DNA of 64,000 nucleotides from DATDOR01 sp035512695 (GCA_035512695.1 DATKDL010000227.1:8922-72921); one strand, 5' to 3'. Counted from the first letter of the stretch, positions 16,643 through 26,007 are shown. The notes: generated by a model not told the origin, from the letters alone. Program-made: numbers and translations.

Positions 16643-16689
16643 AAAAATGAGCCCCGGCCCGCGCGGCGTGCGGGCCGGGGCTCATTTTT
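16643..16689. terminator. bidirectional hairpin terminator
   Basis: AAAAATGAGCCCCGGCCCGC pairs with GCGGGCCGGGGCTCATTTTT; a T6 run ends at 16690. It starts 8 bases after the pruA stop and ends 11 bases before the next ATG. An in-frame ATG at 16647 lies inside the left arm. Confidence 0.85.
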
Positions 16690-16700
16690 TGCGAATTCGT

Positions 16701-16982
16701 ATGGAAACAGCACGCAGGCTCGGGTATTTTTTCCTGGTCCTGGCTTTTATCTTTTACATCGCTTCCACCCAGGCTGAAACCGCCGGCCCGGTGGTCCGAG
16801 GCCAGCTGGTCGTCTTCCGAATCTTGTTCGGCCTGCTCGGCATTATCCTGGTGACCCGCTACAGGGGCCGGGCGCGTGAGACCTCCCGGTTTTCCTGGAT
16901 CCGAAATTTTCTGTTTAAACGCAAAGCGCCTCGCAGAAAGAAGGACCGCCAAAAGCGGGGCCGGGGCGAAACGGAGGCCTGA
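16701..16982 (+). CDS. small two-helix membrane protein with basic tail
   Basis: 93 residues from ATG 16701. Two hydrophobic helices (about residues 7-22 and 36-52) are followed by a highly basic tail (RNFLFKRKAPRRKKDRQKRG), so the C-terminus is cytoplasmic by the positive-inside rule. I do not recognise a family. No ribosome binding site precedes ATG 16701. ATG 16647 lies inside the hairpin arm, has AAAGG upstream, and would add 18 residues, so either start is possible. The next gene begins 5 bases after the stop, which makes co-expression with the CPBP protease likely. Confidence 0.55.
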   Translation: METARRLGYFFLVLAFIFYIASTQAETAGPVVRGQLVVFRILFGLLGIILVTRYRGRARETSRFSWIRNFLFKRKAPRRKKDRQKRGRGETEA

Positions 16983-16987
16983 CAACG

Positions 16988-17857
16988 TTGCCATTGCGAA
17001 ACCTGTTCTTCAGTCCAAAGGACGGCCGGCTGCGCGCCGGCTGGCGGATCGCTTTCTTTTTCGTCCTCTATTTTTCGATCACCTTCCTGCTGGCCATCCC
17101 CGCTTTTGCTCTCATGGGATTCAACCCGGACGTTACCAACCCGCGCGACCTGCTTTTCGCATCGCTGATCGGCGGCATCGCCTCGGGGCTGGCTGTGTTT
17201 ATGACCCGGCGGTCGATCGACCGCAAATCCGTCGAGAGCCTGGGGCTGGCGCCCGCCCGGATGTGGCGCGACCTGCTCGCCGGCGTCGGGATTGGGACTT
17301 TGATGATCGCCCTGATCTATCTGTTCCTGCTCGTCCCCGGCTGGCTCGTTTTTGAAGGTTTTGCCTGGGAAACCGACCCGTTCTCCGTCTGGGCGTTGGC
17401 GCTGTTGAACCTGACCCTGGCATTCATCCTGGTCGGGATCTCCGAGGAGGTCATGGTCCGGGGCTACATCCTCCAGAACATTGAAGATGGGCTGAACCTG
17501 CTCTGGGCCATCGTGATCTCATCATCCCTGTTCGCCCTGCTCCACCTTGGAAACCCGGGCGGTGCAGCATTCGGACCCATATTCGGGATTTTCCTGGCGG
17601 GGCTGTTTTTCGCCTACGCCTACCTCCGGACGCGCAGCCTGTGGCTGGCGATCGGTCTGCATTTCGGCTGGAACCTGGCGATGAATGCCGTGTTCGGTTT
17701 CGCCGTAAGCGGGGCAGACGCACCCGGACTTCTCCACCAGGCGGTCACCGGGCCGGAGATATGGACGGGTGGGGCCTTTGGGCCGGAGGCCGGTCTGGTC
17801 CTGCTCCCGGCGCTGGCGGCAGGCGTGGCATTGGTGGCCTGGTACACCCGGGGCTGA
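16988..17857 (+). CDS. CPBP family intramembrane metalloprotease
   Basis: A 289-residue membrane protein of the CAAX protease/bacteriocin-processing (Abi, Rce1-like) family with about eight transmembrane segments. The zinc/catalytic motifs are visible: EEVMVRGYILQ (E-E-x-x-x-R, about residues 152-162), then SLFALLHLGNP with the first His, and IGLHFGWNLAMNA with the second His and Asn. Such proteases cleave within or next to the membrane; the substrate is unknown. The start is TTG 16988, 5 bases after the preceding gene. The stop overlaps the lactate permease start (TGATG). Confidence 0.85.
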   Translation: MPLRNLFFSPKDGRLRAGWRIAFFFVLYFSITFLLAIPAFALMGFNPDVTNPRDLLFASLIGGIASGLAVFMTRRSIDRKSVESLGLAPARMWRDLLAGVGIGTLMIALIYLFLLVPGWLVFEGFAWETDPFSVWALALLNLTLAFILVGISEEVMVRGYILQNIEDGLNLLWAIVISSSLFALLHLGNPGGAAFGPIFGIFLAGLFFAYAYLRTRSLWLAIGLHFGWNLAMNAVFGFAVSGADAPGLLHQAVTGPEIWTGGAFGPEAGLVLLPALAAGVALVAWYTRG

Positions 17858-19383
17858 TGAACCTGCTGCTCGCCGCCTTTCCGATCCTGCTGATCCTCTA
17901 CCTGATGGTCGCCCGCCGCTGGGGGGCCGCGCGCGCAGGCATAGCCGGATACCTGGCGGCCGTCCTCCTGGCCGCCACCGCCTTTGGCGCGGGTCTCGAC
18001 GCCCTCTGGGTCGCCCACGCCAAATCCCTGCTGCTCTCGTTCGACGTGCTTTATATCGTCTGGGCGGCCTATCTGCATTTCCGCATCGCGGACGAGGCCG
18101 GGGCGATCACCGCCCTCGGGCGTGGGCTGCGCCGGCTGACGGCCGATCCCGGGATGCTGGCGCTCGTCCTGGGGTTCGCCTTTGCTTCGTTCCTGCAGGG
18201 GATCGGCGGGTTCGGGGTCCCGATCGCGATCGTGGCACCGATGCTGATCGGGTTGGGGTTCGACCCGCTGGCGGCCGTCGTGATCCCGGCGATCGGGCAT
18301 TCCTGGGCGGTCACGTTCGGTTCGTTGGGCTCTTCCTTCCAGGCGCTGATCGCCTCGACCGGTCTGCCCGGCGAGGCGCTGGAAGTCCCGTCGGCGGCCC
18401 TGCTGGGTCTGATGGCGGTCGGCGCCGGGTTCGGGACCGCGCACGCAGCGGCCGGGGCCGCCGGCCTGCGCCGCCTGTGGTTGCAGACGCTGCTCCTGAG
18501 CGTGGGGATGGCGCTTGTCCAATTCGGGCTGGCGGCGGCCGGGCTCTGGAATATGGCTGCGACCGGCGCAGGGGCGGCCGGGTTGGGCCTGAGCGTTTTC
18601 CTGGCGACCCGGGACCGCTCCGCACGGCCCGCGCAGTGGACGGTCGAAGACCCGCGCCCGATCCGGGCGGCCTTCGGCGCCTACGCTGCGCTGGTGGCGA
18701 TCATGGCCGCGATCCAGCTGATCGGACCGGTCAACGACCTGCTCGGCGCGGCGGCGTTGACGCTCGAGTTCCCGGAAGTCCGCACCTCGCAGGGGTTCAC
18801 CGTTCCCTCGGAGACCGGGCGGGTGATCCACTGGTTTTCGCACGGCGGGGCGATCCTGGTCTATGCCTCGCTGGCCGGCTACCTGATCTTCCGCCGGCTC
18901 GGGCTTTATGGACCCGGGACCGGGGGGAGGATCCTGCGCGACACCGCGCGCGGTGTCCGGTCATCCACGGTCAGCATTCTGGCGATGGTGGCGATGGCGT
19001 CGGTCATGAGCCATGCCGGGATGACCGACACATTGGCCCGCGGCATAGCGGCCGCGGTCGGGGCCGGGTTTCCGCTGGTCTCGCCCTGGATCGGCGCCTT
19101 CGGCGCATTTATGACCGGCAGCAATACGAACTCGAACGTCGTCTTCGCCGCCCTCCAGCAGCGGACGGCCGAGATCCTGGCGCTCAGCATCCCCTGGCTG
19201 TTAGGCGCACAGACCGCCGGCGGGGCGATCGGGTCGATCGTCGCCCCGACCAAGATCGTCGTCGGGGCGGCGACGGCGGGGCTGGAGGGCCGCGAGGGGG
19301 AGGTGATCCGGAAGCTGGCCGTTTATGTCATCCCGCTGATCCTGTTCCTGTCTGTCGTTACCTGGATTGCTACCCATCTGTAG
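17857..19383 (+). CDS. lctP: L-lactate permease family transporter
   Basis: A 508-residue transporter with about 13 hydrophobic segments. The family signature is clear: LQGIGGFGVPIAIVAPMLIG (about residues 108-127), then FDPLAAVVIPAIGHSWAVTF, and near the end MTGSNTNSNVVFAALQQ and GGAIGSIVAPTKIVVGAATA. LctP proteins import lactate or glycolate with protons. It is slightly shorter than the usual 550 residues, the difference lying in the central loop. ATG 17857 overlaps the stop of the CPBP gene. No lactate dehydrogenase gene is adjacent, so the carbon substrate is inferred from family only. Confidence 0.88.
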   Translation: MNLLLAAFPILLILYLMVARRWGAARAGIAGYLAAVLLAATAFGAGLDALWVAHAKSLLLSFDVLYIVWAAYLHFRIADEAGAITALGRGLRRLTADPGMLALVLGFAFASFLQGIGGFGVPIAIVAPMLIGLGFDPLAAVVIPAIGHSWAVTFGSLGSSFQALIASTGLPGEALEVPSAALLGLMAVGAGFGTAHAAAGAAGLRRLWLQTLLLSVGMALVQFGLAAAGLWNMAATGAGAAGLGLSVFLATRDRSARPAQWTVEDPRPIRAAFGAYAALVAIMAAIQLIGPVNDLLGAAALTLEFPEVRTSQGFTVPSETGRVIHWFSHGGAILVYASLAGYLIFRRLGLYGPGTGGRILRDTARGVRSSTVSILAMVAMASVMSHAGMTDTLARGIAAAVGAGFPLVSPWIGAFGAFMTGSNTNSNVVFAALQQRTAEILALSIPWLLGAQTAGGAIGSIVAPTKIVVGAATAGLEGREGEVIRKLAVYVIPLILFLSVVTWIATHL

Positions 19384-19395
19384 GGACGCCTCGTT

Positions 19396-20157
19396 GTGGC
19401 GTCTCCAGATATCCCACCACTATCCCACATGTTTCCCACGGTATCCCACATCCTGTACGATCTAGGAAACACGCTCCTGTATTTCCACGGGGACCGGGAC
19501 GTCGTTTTCCGGCAGGCGGTGGCGGCGGCCGGGCGGGCCGGGGGGCGGTTCGGGCTGGATCCGGACCGGCAGGCGGAACTCACCCGGCGGCTGGCTGCCC
19601 GGCTGCTGTCGAACTACGCCCGGCGCGAGACGGACCTGATCGAGCTCGCGGCCGGGCTGGTTTTTGTCGAGGCAATGGTTTCGATGGGCTTCCCGCCGGA
19701 TAACCGGGGCCCGGCGGATGCGGTGATGTCCGCCTTCTACGCGGTCACGCAGACGCATTGGCGGCCGGTGCGGGGCGCGGAGCAGGCGCTGGCCCTGCTG
19801 AAGGAGATGGGGTACCGGCAGGCCGTGCTTTCCAACGCCGCCCACGATGAAGACGTCCAGGCCCTGGTGGACAAGGCCGGGTTGCGGCCATACCTCGACT
19901 TCGTCCTGACTTCGGCGGCGATCGGCCGCCGGAAGCCGGATCCGCAGCCCTTTCTGCGGGCCGCGGCGGATTGGGGCGTCTCCCCGGCCGTCGTCCTGAT
20001 GGTCGGCGATATGATGTCCATCGACGTCAGGGGCGCGCGCGCGGCTGGCATGGCCGCGGTATGGGTACAAAAATTTTCAAGGGATCCGTCCGGGGAGGTC
20101 CCTCCGGACGCAATGATCGAGACGGTCGTCGAACTGCCGCAGATACTAACAAATTGA
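19396..20157 (+). CDS. HAD family hydrolase
   Basis: 253 residues from GTG 19396, or 242 from ATG 19429. The haloacid dehalogenase motifs are present: motif I in ILYDLGNTLLYF (nucleophile Asp; the second acidic position is Gly, as in some pyrophosphatase-like or YjjG-like members), motif II in AVLSNAAHDE, motif III in RRKPDPQPF and motif IV in VLMVGDMMSIDVRGA. A helical C1 cap lies between I and II. Probably a small-metabolite phosphatase. The bases just before it (19410-19450) hold three TATCCCAC copies, one of which falls within the first residues if the GTG is used. Confidence 0.8.
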   Translation: MASPDIPPLSHMFPTVSHILYDLGNTLLYFHGDRDVVFRQAVAAAGRAGGRFGLDPDRQAELTRRLAARLLSNYARRETDLIELAAGLVFVEAMVSMGFPPDNRGPADAVMSAFYAVTQTHWRPVRGAEQALALLKEMGYRQAVLSNAAHDEDVQALVDKAGLRPYLDFVLTSAAIGRRKPDPQPFLRAAADWGVSPAVVLMVGDMMSIDVRGARAAGMAAVWVQKFSRDPSGEVPPDAMIETVVELPQILTN

Positions 20158-20194
20158 GCCCCTGGGACCTGCGGTTCGTGGGGGTCAATTTTTT
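20151..20194. terminator. imperfect bidirectional terminator between convergent genes
   Basis: AAATTGAGCCCC pairs with GGGGGTCAATTT with a mismatch, and T6 follows. It joins the end of the HAD gene to the stop of the P-type ATPase at 20194. It is less regular than the other hairpins here. Confidence 0.6.
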
Positions 20195-22923
20195 CAGTTT
20201 CTCCTTTTGAACCATTTCTCGACTTCGACTGCCACGAACACGACCGCGCTGAGCGCCATACAGAGCAGCAGTTCACCCGCGCTCAGGTCCATGGTGCCGA
20301 AGATGTCCTGCAGCGGCGTCCAGTAGATGACGGCTAGCTGCAGGACGAACGTCAGCGCCACCGAACCGACCATCAGCGGGTTGCTGAACAGGCCCAGGGT
20401 AAACAGCGATTCGCGCCCGGACCGGATCACGGTGGCGTGCGCCATCTGCGAGATCGTCAGGGTCGTGAATACGAGCGTGGGCCAGGTCGGCAGATCGATC
20501 GCCCAGCCCCAATACCCGACTCCCAGCGAAACGGCACCCATCAGCAGCCCGATCCAAAGGATATGCCTGCCCATCCCGCGGGCGAAAATGCTCTCATTCG
20601 GCGCATACGGCGGCCGGTGCATCACGTTTTTCTCGGGCGCTTCGACCGCCAGCGCCAGGCCCGGTAGGCCGTCCGTGACCAGGTTGATCCACAGGATCTG
20701 CAGCGCGGTCAGGGGGAGCGGCATCCCGAAAAACGGGGCGAACAGCATGACGTAGATCTCGGCCGCGTTGCTCGTCATCGTGTACTTGATGAATTTGCGG
20801 ACGTTGTCGAAGATCGTGCGGCCTTCCCGGACTGCGTTGACGATCGTCGCAAAGTTGTCGTCCAGGATGATCATATCGGCAGCTTCCTTGGCGACATCGG
20901 TGCCGGTGATCCCCATCGCCACACCGATATCGCTTTTGCGCAGCGCCGGGGCGTCGTTGACGCCGTCTCCCGTCATCGCGGCGATGTGGCCATTTCGCTG
21001 CAGCGCCTCCACGATCCGCAGCTTGTGTTCCGGCGAGACCCGGGCATAGACAGAGACCTTTTCGACGACCGCTTCGAGATCCTGGGGGCTCATCTCTGAC
21101 AGATCGACGCCGGTGAGCACCTCGCCTTCCCCGTCCAGGATCCCCAGGTCCTGGGCGATCCTTTTCGCGGTCAGCGGGTGGTCCCCTGTGATCATGAGCG
21201 GGCGGATCCCGGCCGCCCTGGCCAGTGCGACCGATTCCTTCACTTCGGCGCGGGGCGGGTCCAACATGGCGATCAGGCCGATGAAGGTCAGGTCCTGTTC
21301 GAGTTCGGCTTCGTCGACGCTCTCACCAGGATGGTCGGCGAGCGGCCGGAAGGCCACGCCGAGGACCCGCTGCCCGGCCTGGGCGAGTTCGTCGTTGGAG
21401 TCCTGGATGCGGCCGGCGACCTCCGCATCCATCGGGATCTCCCCATCGCCGGACCAGACCCGGGTGCAGATTTCAAGCAGACCGTCGACCGAGCCCTTGC
21501 AGAAAGCGACGTAATCCGCATGGCGCCAGGGGGCGTTCGAAGGATCATCGACCTCGATGGCGACCCGGTGGACGGTCGTCATGCGTTTGCGCTCGGAGGT
21601 GAACGGCGCTTCGGCGATGCGCGGCCAGCGTTTGTCCAATTCGGGCTTCCACAGGCCGATCTGCGCCGCGGCTGCGACGAGGGCGCCTTCCGTCGGATCA
21701 CCGATCACGCGCAGGTCGCCGTCATGGTCGGTATCCTCCTCCAGGATCGCATCGTTGGCCAGCGCCGCCGCCTTGATCATCAGCCCCAGGCTGCGCACGG
21801 GCGGGGTGACGCCTTTGCGGAGTTCGGCATCGACCACCGGGAGACCGTCCTCGAGCAGGGTCTCCAGTTCCTGGGTCGAGCCGAGCACGTCCAGGACCGT
21901 GACCGTCATGCGGTTCTCGGTCAGTGTTCCGGTCTTGTCCGAGCAGATCACCGTCACTGAGCCGAGCGTCTCTACCGCCGGGAGTTTGCGGATCAGGGCT
22001 TGCCGGCGCAGCATCCGCTGGGCCCCCAGGGCCAGCGCGATCGTCACGACCGCCGGGAGCCCCTCCGGCACGGCGGCAACGGCCATGGCGACGGCGGTGA
22101 GGAACATTTCGGTCGGATCCTCCCCGCGGAGAATCCCGAGCGAAAAGACCAGGCCGACGATCAGCAAAGCCGCCCATGCGAGCGATTTGCCCAGCTGGTC
22201 CATCTTCCGCTGCAGCGGGGTCTGCTCGCTTTCAACGGCCTGGATCAACTCGGCGATCTTGCCGAGCTCGGTGGCCATCCCCGTCCCGGTAGCCACGGCG
22301 ACGCCGCGGCCGTAGGTGACTGCCGTCCCCAGAAAGACCATGTTTTGCCGGTCGCCCAGGGGAGCACCTGCAGCGACCGTCGTCGCGGCCGTCTTTTCGA
22401 CCGGCACCGATTCGCCCGTCAGGGAGGCTTCCTGGATGCGCAGGTTAGCGCTCTCGATCAGCCGTCCGTCCGCCGGGATCGAGTCGCCCGCCTCGAGCAG
22501 GATGACGTCGCCTGGGACGAGTTCTCGGGATGGAAGTTCGAGCACGTGGCCGTCCCGGCGCACCTTGACCACCGGGGTCGCCATCCGTTTCAACGCCGCC
22601 ATGGCCTGCTCGGCCCGGTATTCCTGGACAAAGCCTAAAATGGCATTCAGCACGACGATCGCCAGGATGGCGATCGTGTCTTTCAAATCGCCGAGCAACC
22701 CGGAGATCAGGGCAGCCGCCAGCAGGACGATGACCATCGTCTCGCGAAACTGGCCGAGCAGGATGCGCCAGGGGGAAATGACGCCTCGCTCGACCAGTTC
22801 GTTTAGACCGTATTTCGCCTGCCTGGATCGCACCTCCTGATCCGGCAGGCCGGTTTCCGGTTCGACGCCCAGCTCGGCCACGGTATTTGCAACGGTTTTG
22901 GTGTGCCAGTTGTTTTCGCTCAT
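20194..22923 (-). CDS. cation-transporting P-type ATPase (Ca2+-ATPase type)
   Basis: A 909-residue P2-type ATPase. In order: an N-terminal cation-ATPase domain; TGES at residues 169-172 (actuator); VPEGLPAVVTIALALGAQRM with the metal-binding PEGL at 286-289; phosphorylation motif DKTGT with Asp329; the nucleotide-binding domain; TGDGVNDAPALRKSDIGVAM (hinge); and six C-terminal helices including LWINLVTDGLPGLALAVE. The PEGLP and NLVTDGLP motifs are those of SERCA/PMR1-type calcium pumps, which export Ca2+ (and sometimes Mn2+). The start ATG 22923 has AAGGTGAT upstream. It is separated from the antiporter gene by palindromic repeat B. Confidence 0.9.
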   Translation of the reverse strand: MSENNWHTKTVANTVAELGVEPETGLPDQEVRSRQAKYGLNELVERGVISPWRILLGQFRETMVIVLLAAALISGLLGDLKDTIAILAIVVLNAILGFVQEYRAEQAMAALKRMATPVVKVRRDGHVLELPSRELVPGDVILLEAGDSIPADGRLIESANLRIQEASLTGESVPVEKTAATTVAAGAPLGDRQNMVFLGTAVTYGRGVAVATGTGMATELGKIAELIQAVESEQTPLQRKMDQLGKSLAWAALLIVGLVFSLGILRGEDPTEMFLTAVAMAVAAVPEGLPAVVTIALALGAQRMLRRQALIRKLPAVETLGSVTVICSDKTGTLTENRMTVTVLDVLGSTQELETLLEDGLPVVDAELRKGVTPPVRSLGLMIKAAALANDAILEEDTDHDGDLRVIGDPTEGALVAAAAQIGLWKPELDKRWPRIAEAPFTSERKRMTTVHRVAIEVDDPSNAPWRHADYVAFCKGSVDGLLEICTRVWSGDGEIPMDAEVAGRIQDSNDELAQAGQRVLGVAFRPLADHPGESVDEAELEQDLTFIGLIAMLDPPRAEVKESVALARAAGIRPLMITGDHPLTAKRIAQDLGILDGEGEVLTGVDLSEMSPQDLEAVVEKVSVYARVSPEHKLRIVEALQRNGHIAAMTGDGVNDAPALRKSDIGVAMGITGTDVAKEAADMIILDDNFATIVNAVREGRTIFDNVRKFIKYTMTSNAAEIYVMLFAPFFGMPLPLTALQILWINLVTDGLPGLALAVEAPEKNVMHRPPYAPNESIFARGMGRHILWIGLLMGAVSLGVGYWGWAIDLPTWPTLVFTTLTISQMAHATVIRSGRESLFTLGLFSNPLMVGSVALTFVLQLAVIYWTPLQDIFGTMDLSAGELLLCMALSAVVFVAVEVEKWFKRRN

Positions 22924-23063
22924 ATCACCTTGATCGCACCCTGAATTATTAACTGCTCAGGCTGTCGCTGAGAATGTCGCGTGTGGAATTGAACTATGAA
23001 TTCACTATCGTAAATGCACCGCCACCGATCATACCCATATTATATGGGGGAACGTGTTGGGTT

Positions 23064-23136
23064 GGCGACATTGGGGGCGGCTGCGGCTCCAACGAATCCG
23101 CCCCCAATATCGCCCGTTCTCCGAATATCCGGATTG
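23064..23136 (-). repeat. palindromic repeat family, copy B
   Basis: On the minus strand the repeat reads CCGGATATTCGGAG, then AACGGGCGATATTGGGGGCG, a loop, and the complementary arm. The inner arms 23064-23080 and 23098-23114 pair with a single wobble. It lies just after the antiporter stop (23142) and upstream of the P-type ATPase gene. Nothing else is recognised in 22924-23063 apart from a small palindrome CCCATATTATATGGG at 23034-23048. Confidence 0.75.
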
Positions 23137-23141
23137 GTTCT

Positions 23142-25052
23142 CTAATCGAACATGACCGTGACCTGGTCCAGGCTTTCCCGTGAGCCGACCAGGGTGACCT
23201 GGTCCTTCAAATAAAGCCGCGTATGGCCCATCGAAATGATCGGGTGGCCGTTCCGGCTTACGGCCATGATGAGAACGTCAGCCGGGAGCTGGAGATCTCG
23301 GATCGCAACACCGTGCAGGTCCGGATCGCGCACCTCGAGGTCGATGATGTCGTGGTCGTCTTCCATGCCCAGGATCAGGGAGGCGGCTACCGGTGAGCGT
23401 ACCAGGTGGTCGAGCAGGCTCACGATCGCAGTGGCTGGGTCGACGATCAAGGCCCCAAGTTCGTGAAAACTGGAAAAGTGGTTCCGATCGTCCAGCAAGA
23501 CGATAAAATCCCGCACACCGAAATGTTCGTAGTTCAGCTCACACAAGCGATAATTCTCATCATCCGAAAGCAGGGCGACGACCGCGTCGGCCCGATCCAT
23601 CCCGAGAGATTTTAGCGCCTTCCGGTCGAGTTCGCCCTCTTGAAGGACGATCTCCACATCCTGATCGTCCACATTGACCATGTTCTCCGCGTGGCAGCAG
23701 ATGATGCGAGATTGCCAGCCATGCGCCTTGAGCTGGCGTGCCAGCGCCAGCGACTGGTTGTCCAGTCCGAAGATGAGGGCGTCCCGCACGCCGTCGAATT
23801 CGGAATCGCCCGCGCGGGGGTGCGCCTCTCCGGTTTTGCCGAGCACCCATTTGAAAAAGGGCGGTCCGATCAGCTGGCTGACGACGATTCCACCGATTAA
23901 CAGGGTCGCTAACGGGTCGCCCCAGGGGCTGAATTCGACGGCCACTTCCTTCGCCAGTCCCACGCTCACGCCGGCCTGGGTGATATATGCGAAGCCGTAC
24001 AGCAAGTTGTGTTTCATCGGATCGCCGGCCGCGATCCCGCCCAGCAGGCTGCCCAGGTACAGACCGGCGAAACGCACGACGACCAGGACCAGGATGATGA
24101 TCCAGGAGGCGGTCAAAACTTGCAGATTGAGGGCGATCCCTACCGCGGTGAAAAAGGCGATGAAGACGGGCACGGAGAGGACGTCGATCACGTGATGGAA
24201 TTCGCCGCGATAGCGAGTGTAATTGACCAGGTAGAACCCGGCCGTCATGCAGATCAGCAGCGGCTCCGAGAACAACCTTAGACCGAAGAGATGGAACTCA
24301 CGCAGCTCAGCCGACAGGGTGAAGACGCCGTAGCCGAGTGCAAGGATCAGGAGCGGTTTGATCCGCACCAGCGGCAGCGATAAAAGGCCGCGCAGCGCCA
24401 GTCCTATGAGTACCCCCATCACGATGTCGATGGCGATTTCGGTCACGACGATGGCGAGCAGGTTCAGCGTGAACCCGCCGCCCCCGACCAGTCCGGACGC
24501 GATCGAGACTGCCGTGGCGAAAACGATGATGACGACGGCGTCTGTCAGGACGGTGACTCCCATGACCATGGAAGTGAACTTGCCTTTGGCGCGCGTTTCC
24601 TTGATGATCGCAAGGACAGAGGAGGGCGACCGGGCGACCATGATCGTCGCAGCCAGCAGAGCGATCGCAAATATCTCCTGGAATCGGGTCAGCGGCTGCA
24701 TGAACGGGATTTGGTCGGCCAGCAGGATAAAAGCCAGGATCCCGACAATCAGGATGACGACGGTCTGCGCGCTGAGGGCGGTCAGCAGGCCGCGGAGATT
24801 CCCGCGCACGAACCGGACCTGCAGCTCGCCACCGGCCGCAAAGGCGATGAAAGCCAGGGCGGTCCGGTCGATGAAACGCAGGTTCCCGACCGCTTCGGCC
24901 GGGAAGAGGCCGAGAACGTACGGCCCGGCGACCAGGCCGGCGACCAGGAAGCCGGAGATCAGCGGCAGGTGATAACGCTTGAAGAGATCGCCGATCTGGC
25001 GGGAGGCCAGCGCGATGAACAGGAAGGCAGCCAGGAAGATGATAAAATTCAC
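23142..25052 (-). CDS. CPA2-type cation/proton antiporter with TrkA domains
   Basis: A 636-residue protein. About 12 transmembrane segments fill residues 1-385 (start FIIFLAAFLFIALASRQIG; conserved RSPSSVLAIIKETRAKGKF; later YITQAGVSVGLAKEV). A cytoplasmic Rossmann domain (TrkA-N like, about 425-540) contains RDALIFGLDNQSLALARQL, where the usual GxGxxG is changed to GLDNQS. A C-terminal TrkA-C domain (about 560-636) ends the protein. It resembles Kef/NhaS3-type K+ or Na+/H+ antiporters gated by a nucleotide or small ligand. The start is GTG 25052; no upstream ATG fits. The altered Gly motif suggests a changed or lost nucleotide. Confidence 0.82.
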   Translation of the reverse strand: MNFIIFLAAFLFIALASRQIGDLFKRYHLPLISGFLVAGLVAGPYVLGLFPAEAVGNLRFIDRTALAFIAFAAGGELQVRFVRGNLRGLLTALSAQTVVILIVGILAFILLADQIPFMQPLTRFQEIFAIALLAATIMVARSPSSVLAIIKETRAKGKFTSMVMGVTVLTDAVVIIVFATAVSIASGLVGGGGFTLNLLAIVVTEIAIDIVMGVLIGLALRGLLSLPLVRIKPLLILALGYGVFTLSAELREFHLFGLRLFSEPLLICMTAGFYLVNYTRYRGEFHHVIDVLSVPVFIAFFTAVGIALNLQVLTASWIIILVLVVVRFAGLYLGSLLGGIAAGDPMKHNLLYGFAYITQAGVSVGLAKEVAVEFSPWGDPLATLLIGGIVVSQLIGPPFFKWVLGKTGEAHPRAGDSEFDGVRDALIFGLDNQSLALARQLKAHGWQSRIICCHAENMVNVDDQDVEIVLQEGELDRKALKSLGMDRADAVVALLSDDENYRLCELNYEHFGVRDFIVLLDDRNHFSSFHELGALIVDPATAIVSLLDHLVRSPVAASLILGMEDDHDIIDLEVRDPDLHGVAIRDLQLPADVLIMAVSRNGHPIISMGHTRLYLKDQVTLVGSRESLDQVTVMFD

Positions 25053-25059
25053 AATGGGT

Positions 25060-25089
25060 ATTTTACCAAACTGTTCATAAGCGGCTCAA
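25060..25089 (-). promoter_or_regulatory. antiporter promoter, apparently leaderless
   Basis: On the minus strand: -35 TTGAGC (25089-25084), 18-base spacer, -10 TAAAAT (25065-25060), then 7 bases to GTG 25052. No ribosome binding site is present before this GTG. Confidence 0.5.
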
Positions 25090-25116
25090 GCGGGGAAGTA
25101 CATCAGAGGTATTCGC

Positions 25117-26007
25117 ATGCATCTGCTCTTCATCATCCTGGACGACCTGCAGCGCCTGCCGGATCTGCTGGCCGCCTGGCGGAAGATCGGCGTCCGCGCG
25201 ACGCTGGTCACCAGCCAGGGCGGTTACCGGACGGGAAACTGGCTCGATCGGGTGGGGCTGGGCGGAGTGAACCGCCTGCTCTCGGGTGACCACTCGCACG
25301 GGCAGCGGCTGTTGTTCAGCGTGGTGAAAAGTGAGGCGCTGCTCGAGCAGGCGATCACCGAAGCCGAGCGCGTTGTGGAAGGCTTTGACCGTCCCGGCAG
25401 CGGGATCGTCTTCGTGATGCCCGTTACACGCACGCTGGGTCTGGACAAAAACCCACAGCCGGCGACTCCCGAAAAAAGCAGCGTCGTCTCCCCGGCCGGC
25501 AAACCGGGCTTCGACCCCAACACGCCGATCTCCAGGATCGTCGACACGCTGGGGCTCGAGCCCTCCTTCGTCCGGCGGAACGATTCACTCGAGACCGTCG
25601 TGCAGGTGATGCTCTCGCACCCCTCGGTCAATGTGGTCGGCGTTGTGAGCGAAGAGGGGCGGCTGATCGGCCTGATCGACATGGCCTCGCTCTCCGAGGC
25701 GCTGTTTTTCTCGGTCTTTCCCGAGTCCTACCTGGCGGAGCTGCACGACGTGGAGACCGTCATGGAATTCGTCAAGCGACCGCACGGCGCCTCCACGGCG
25801 GGGGATATCATGGGGGAGGCCGAGTTCGTCCACCGGGACGACACGCTGATGAAGGCCTTCAAAGTGCTCCAGCGCCGCAAGCTCGAAGGCATACCCGTGG
25901 TCGATGAACACAACCGACCGACCGGCTACATCCACCTGGTGGAGGTCATGGAGGCGTGCGTCCGGGTGCAGACTCGCCCGGACCCGGCAGGCGCCGATGG
26001 GATTTGA
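25117..26007 (+). CDS. PII-like and CBS-pair regulatory protein
   Basis: A 296-residue soluble protein. The N-terminal 110 residues (MHLLFIILDDLQRLPDLL, then VRATLVTSQGGYRTGNW and VVKSEALLEQAITEAERVV) have the alternating pattern of a ferredoxin-like, PII-type domain. After a linker (about 115-145) come two CBS motifs: SLETVVQVMLSHPSVNVVGV to RLIGLIDM, and DDTLMKAFKVLQRRKLEGIP to RPTGYIHLVEVME. CBS pairs bind adenine nucleotides. The gene overlaps the following permease gene by 11 bases, and both lie next to an antiporter, so it probably senses nucleotide state and regulates transport. The ligand is inferred only. Confidence 0.7.
   Translation: MHLLFIILDDLQRLPDLLAAWRKIGVRATLVTSQGGYRTGNWLDRVGLGGVNRLLSGDHSHGQRLLFSVVKSEALLEQAITEAERVVEGFDRPGSGIVFVMPVTRTLGLDKNPQPATPEKSSVVSPAGKPGFDPNTPISRIVDTLGLEPSFVRRNDSLETVVQVMLSHPSVNVVGVVSEEGRLIGLIDMASLSEALFFSVFPESYLAELHDVETVMEFVKRPHGASTAGDIMGEAEFVHRDDTLMKAFKVLQRRKLEGIPVVDEHNRPTGYIHLVEVMEACVRVQTRPDPAGADGI

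Noticed and set aside
19410..19450. Three TATCCCAC copies before the HAD gene
   Set aside because: Short and irregularly spaced; no palindrome or known site. Not enough to call a regulatory element.
22974..23183. 69-residue plus-strand frame across palindromic repeat B
   Set aside because: It runs through the repeat and into the antisense of the antiporter gene, has no ribosome binding site and no family match.
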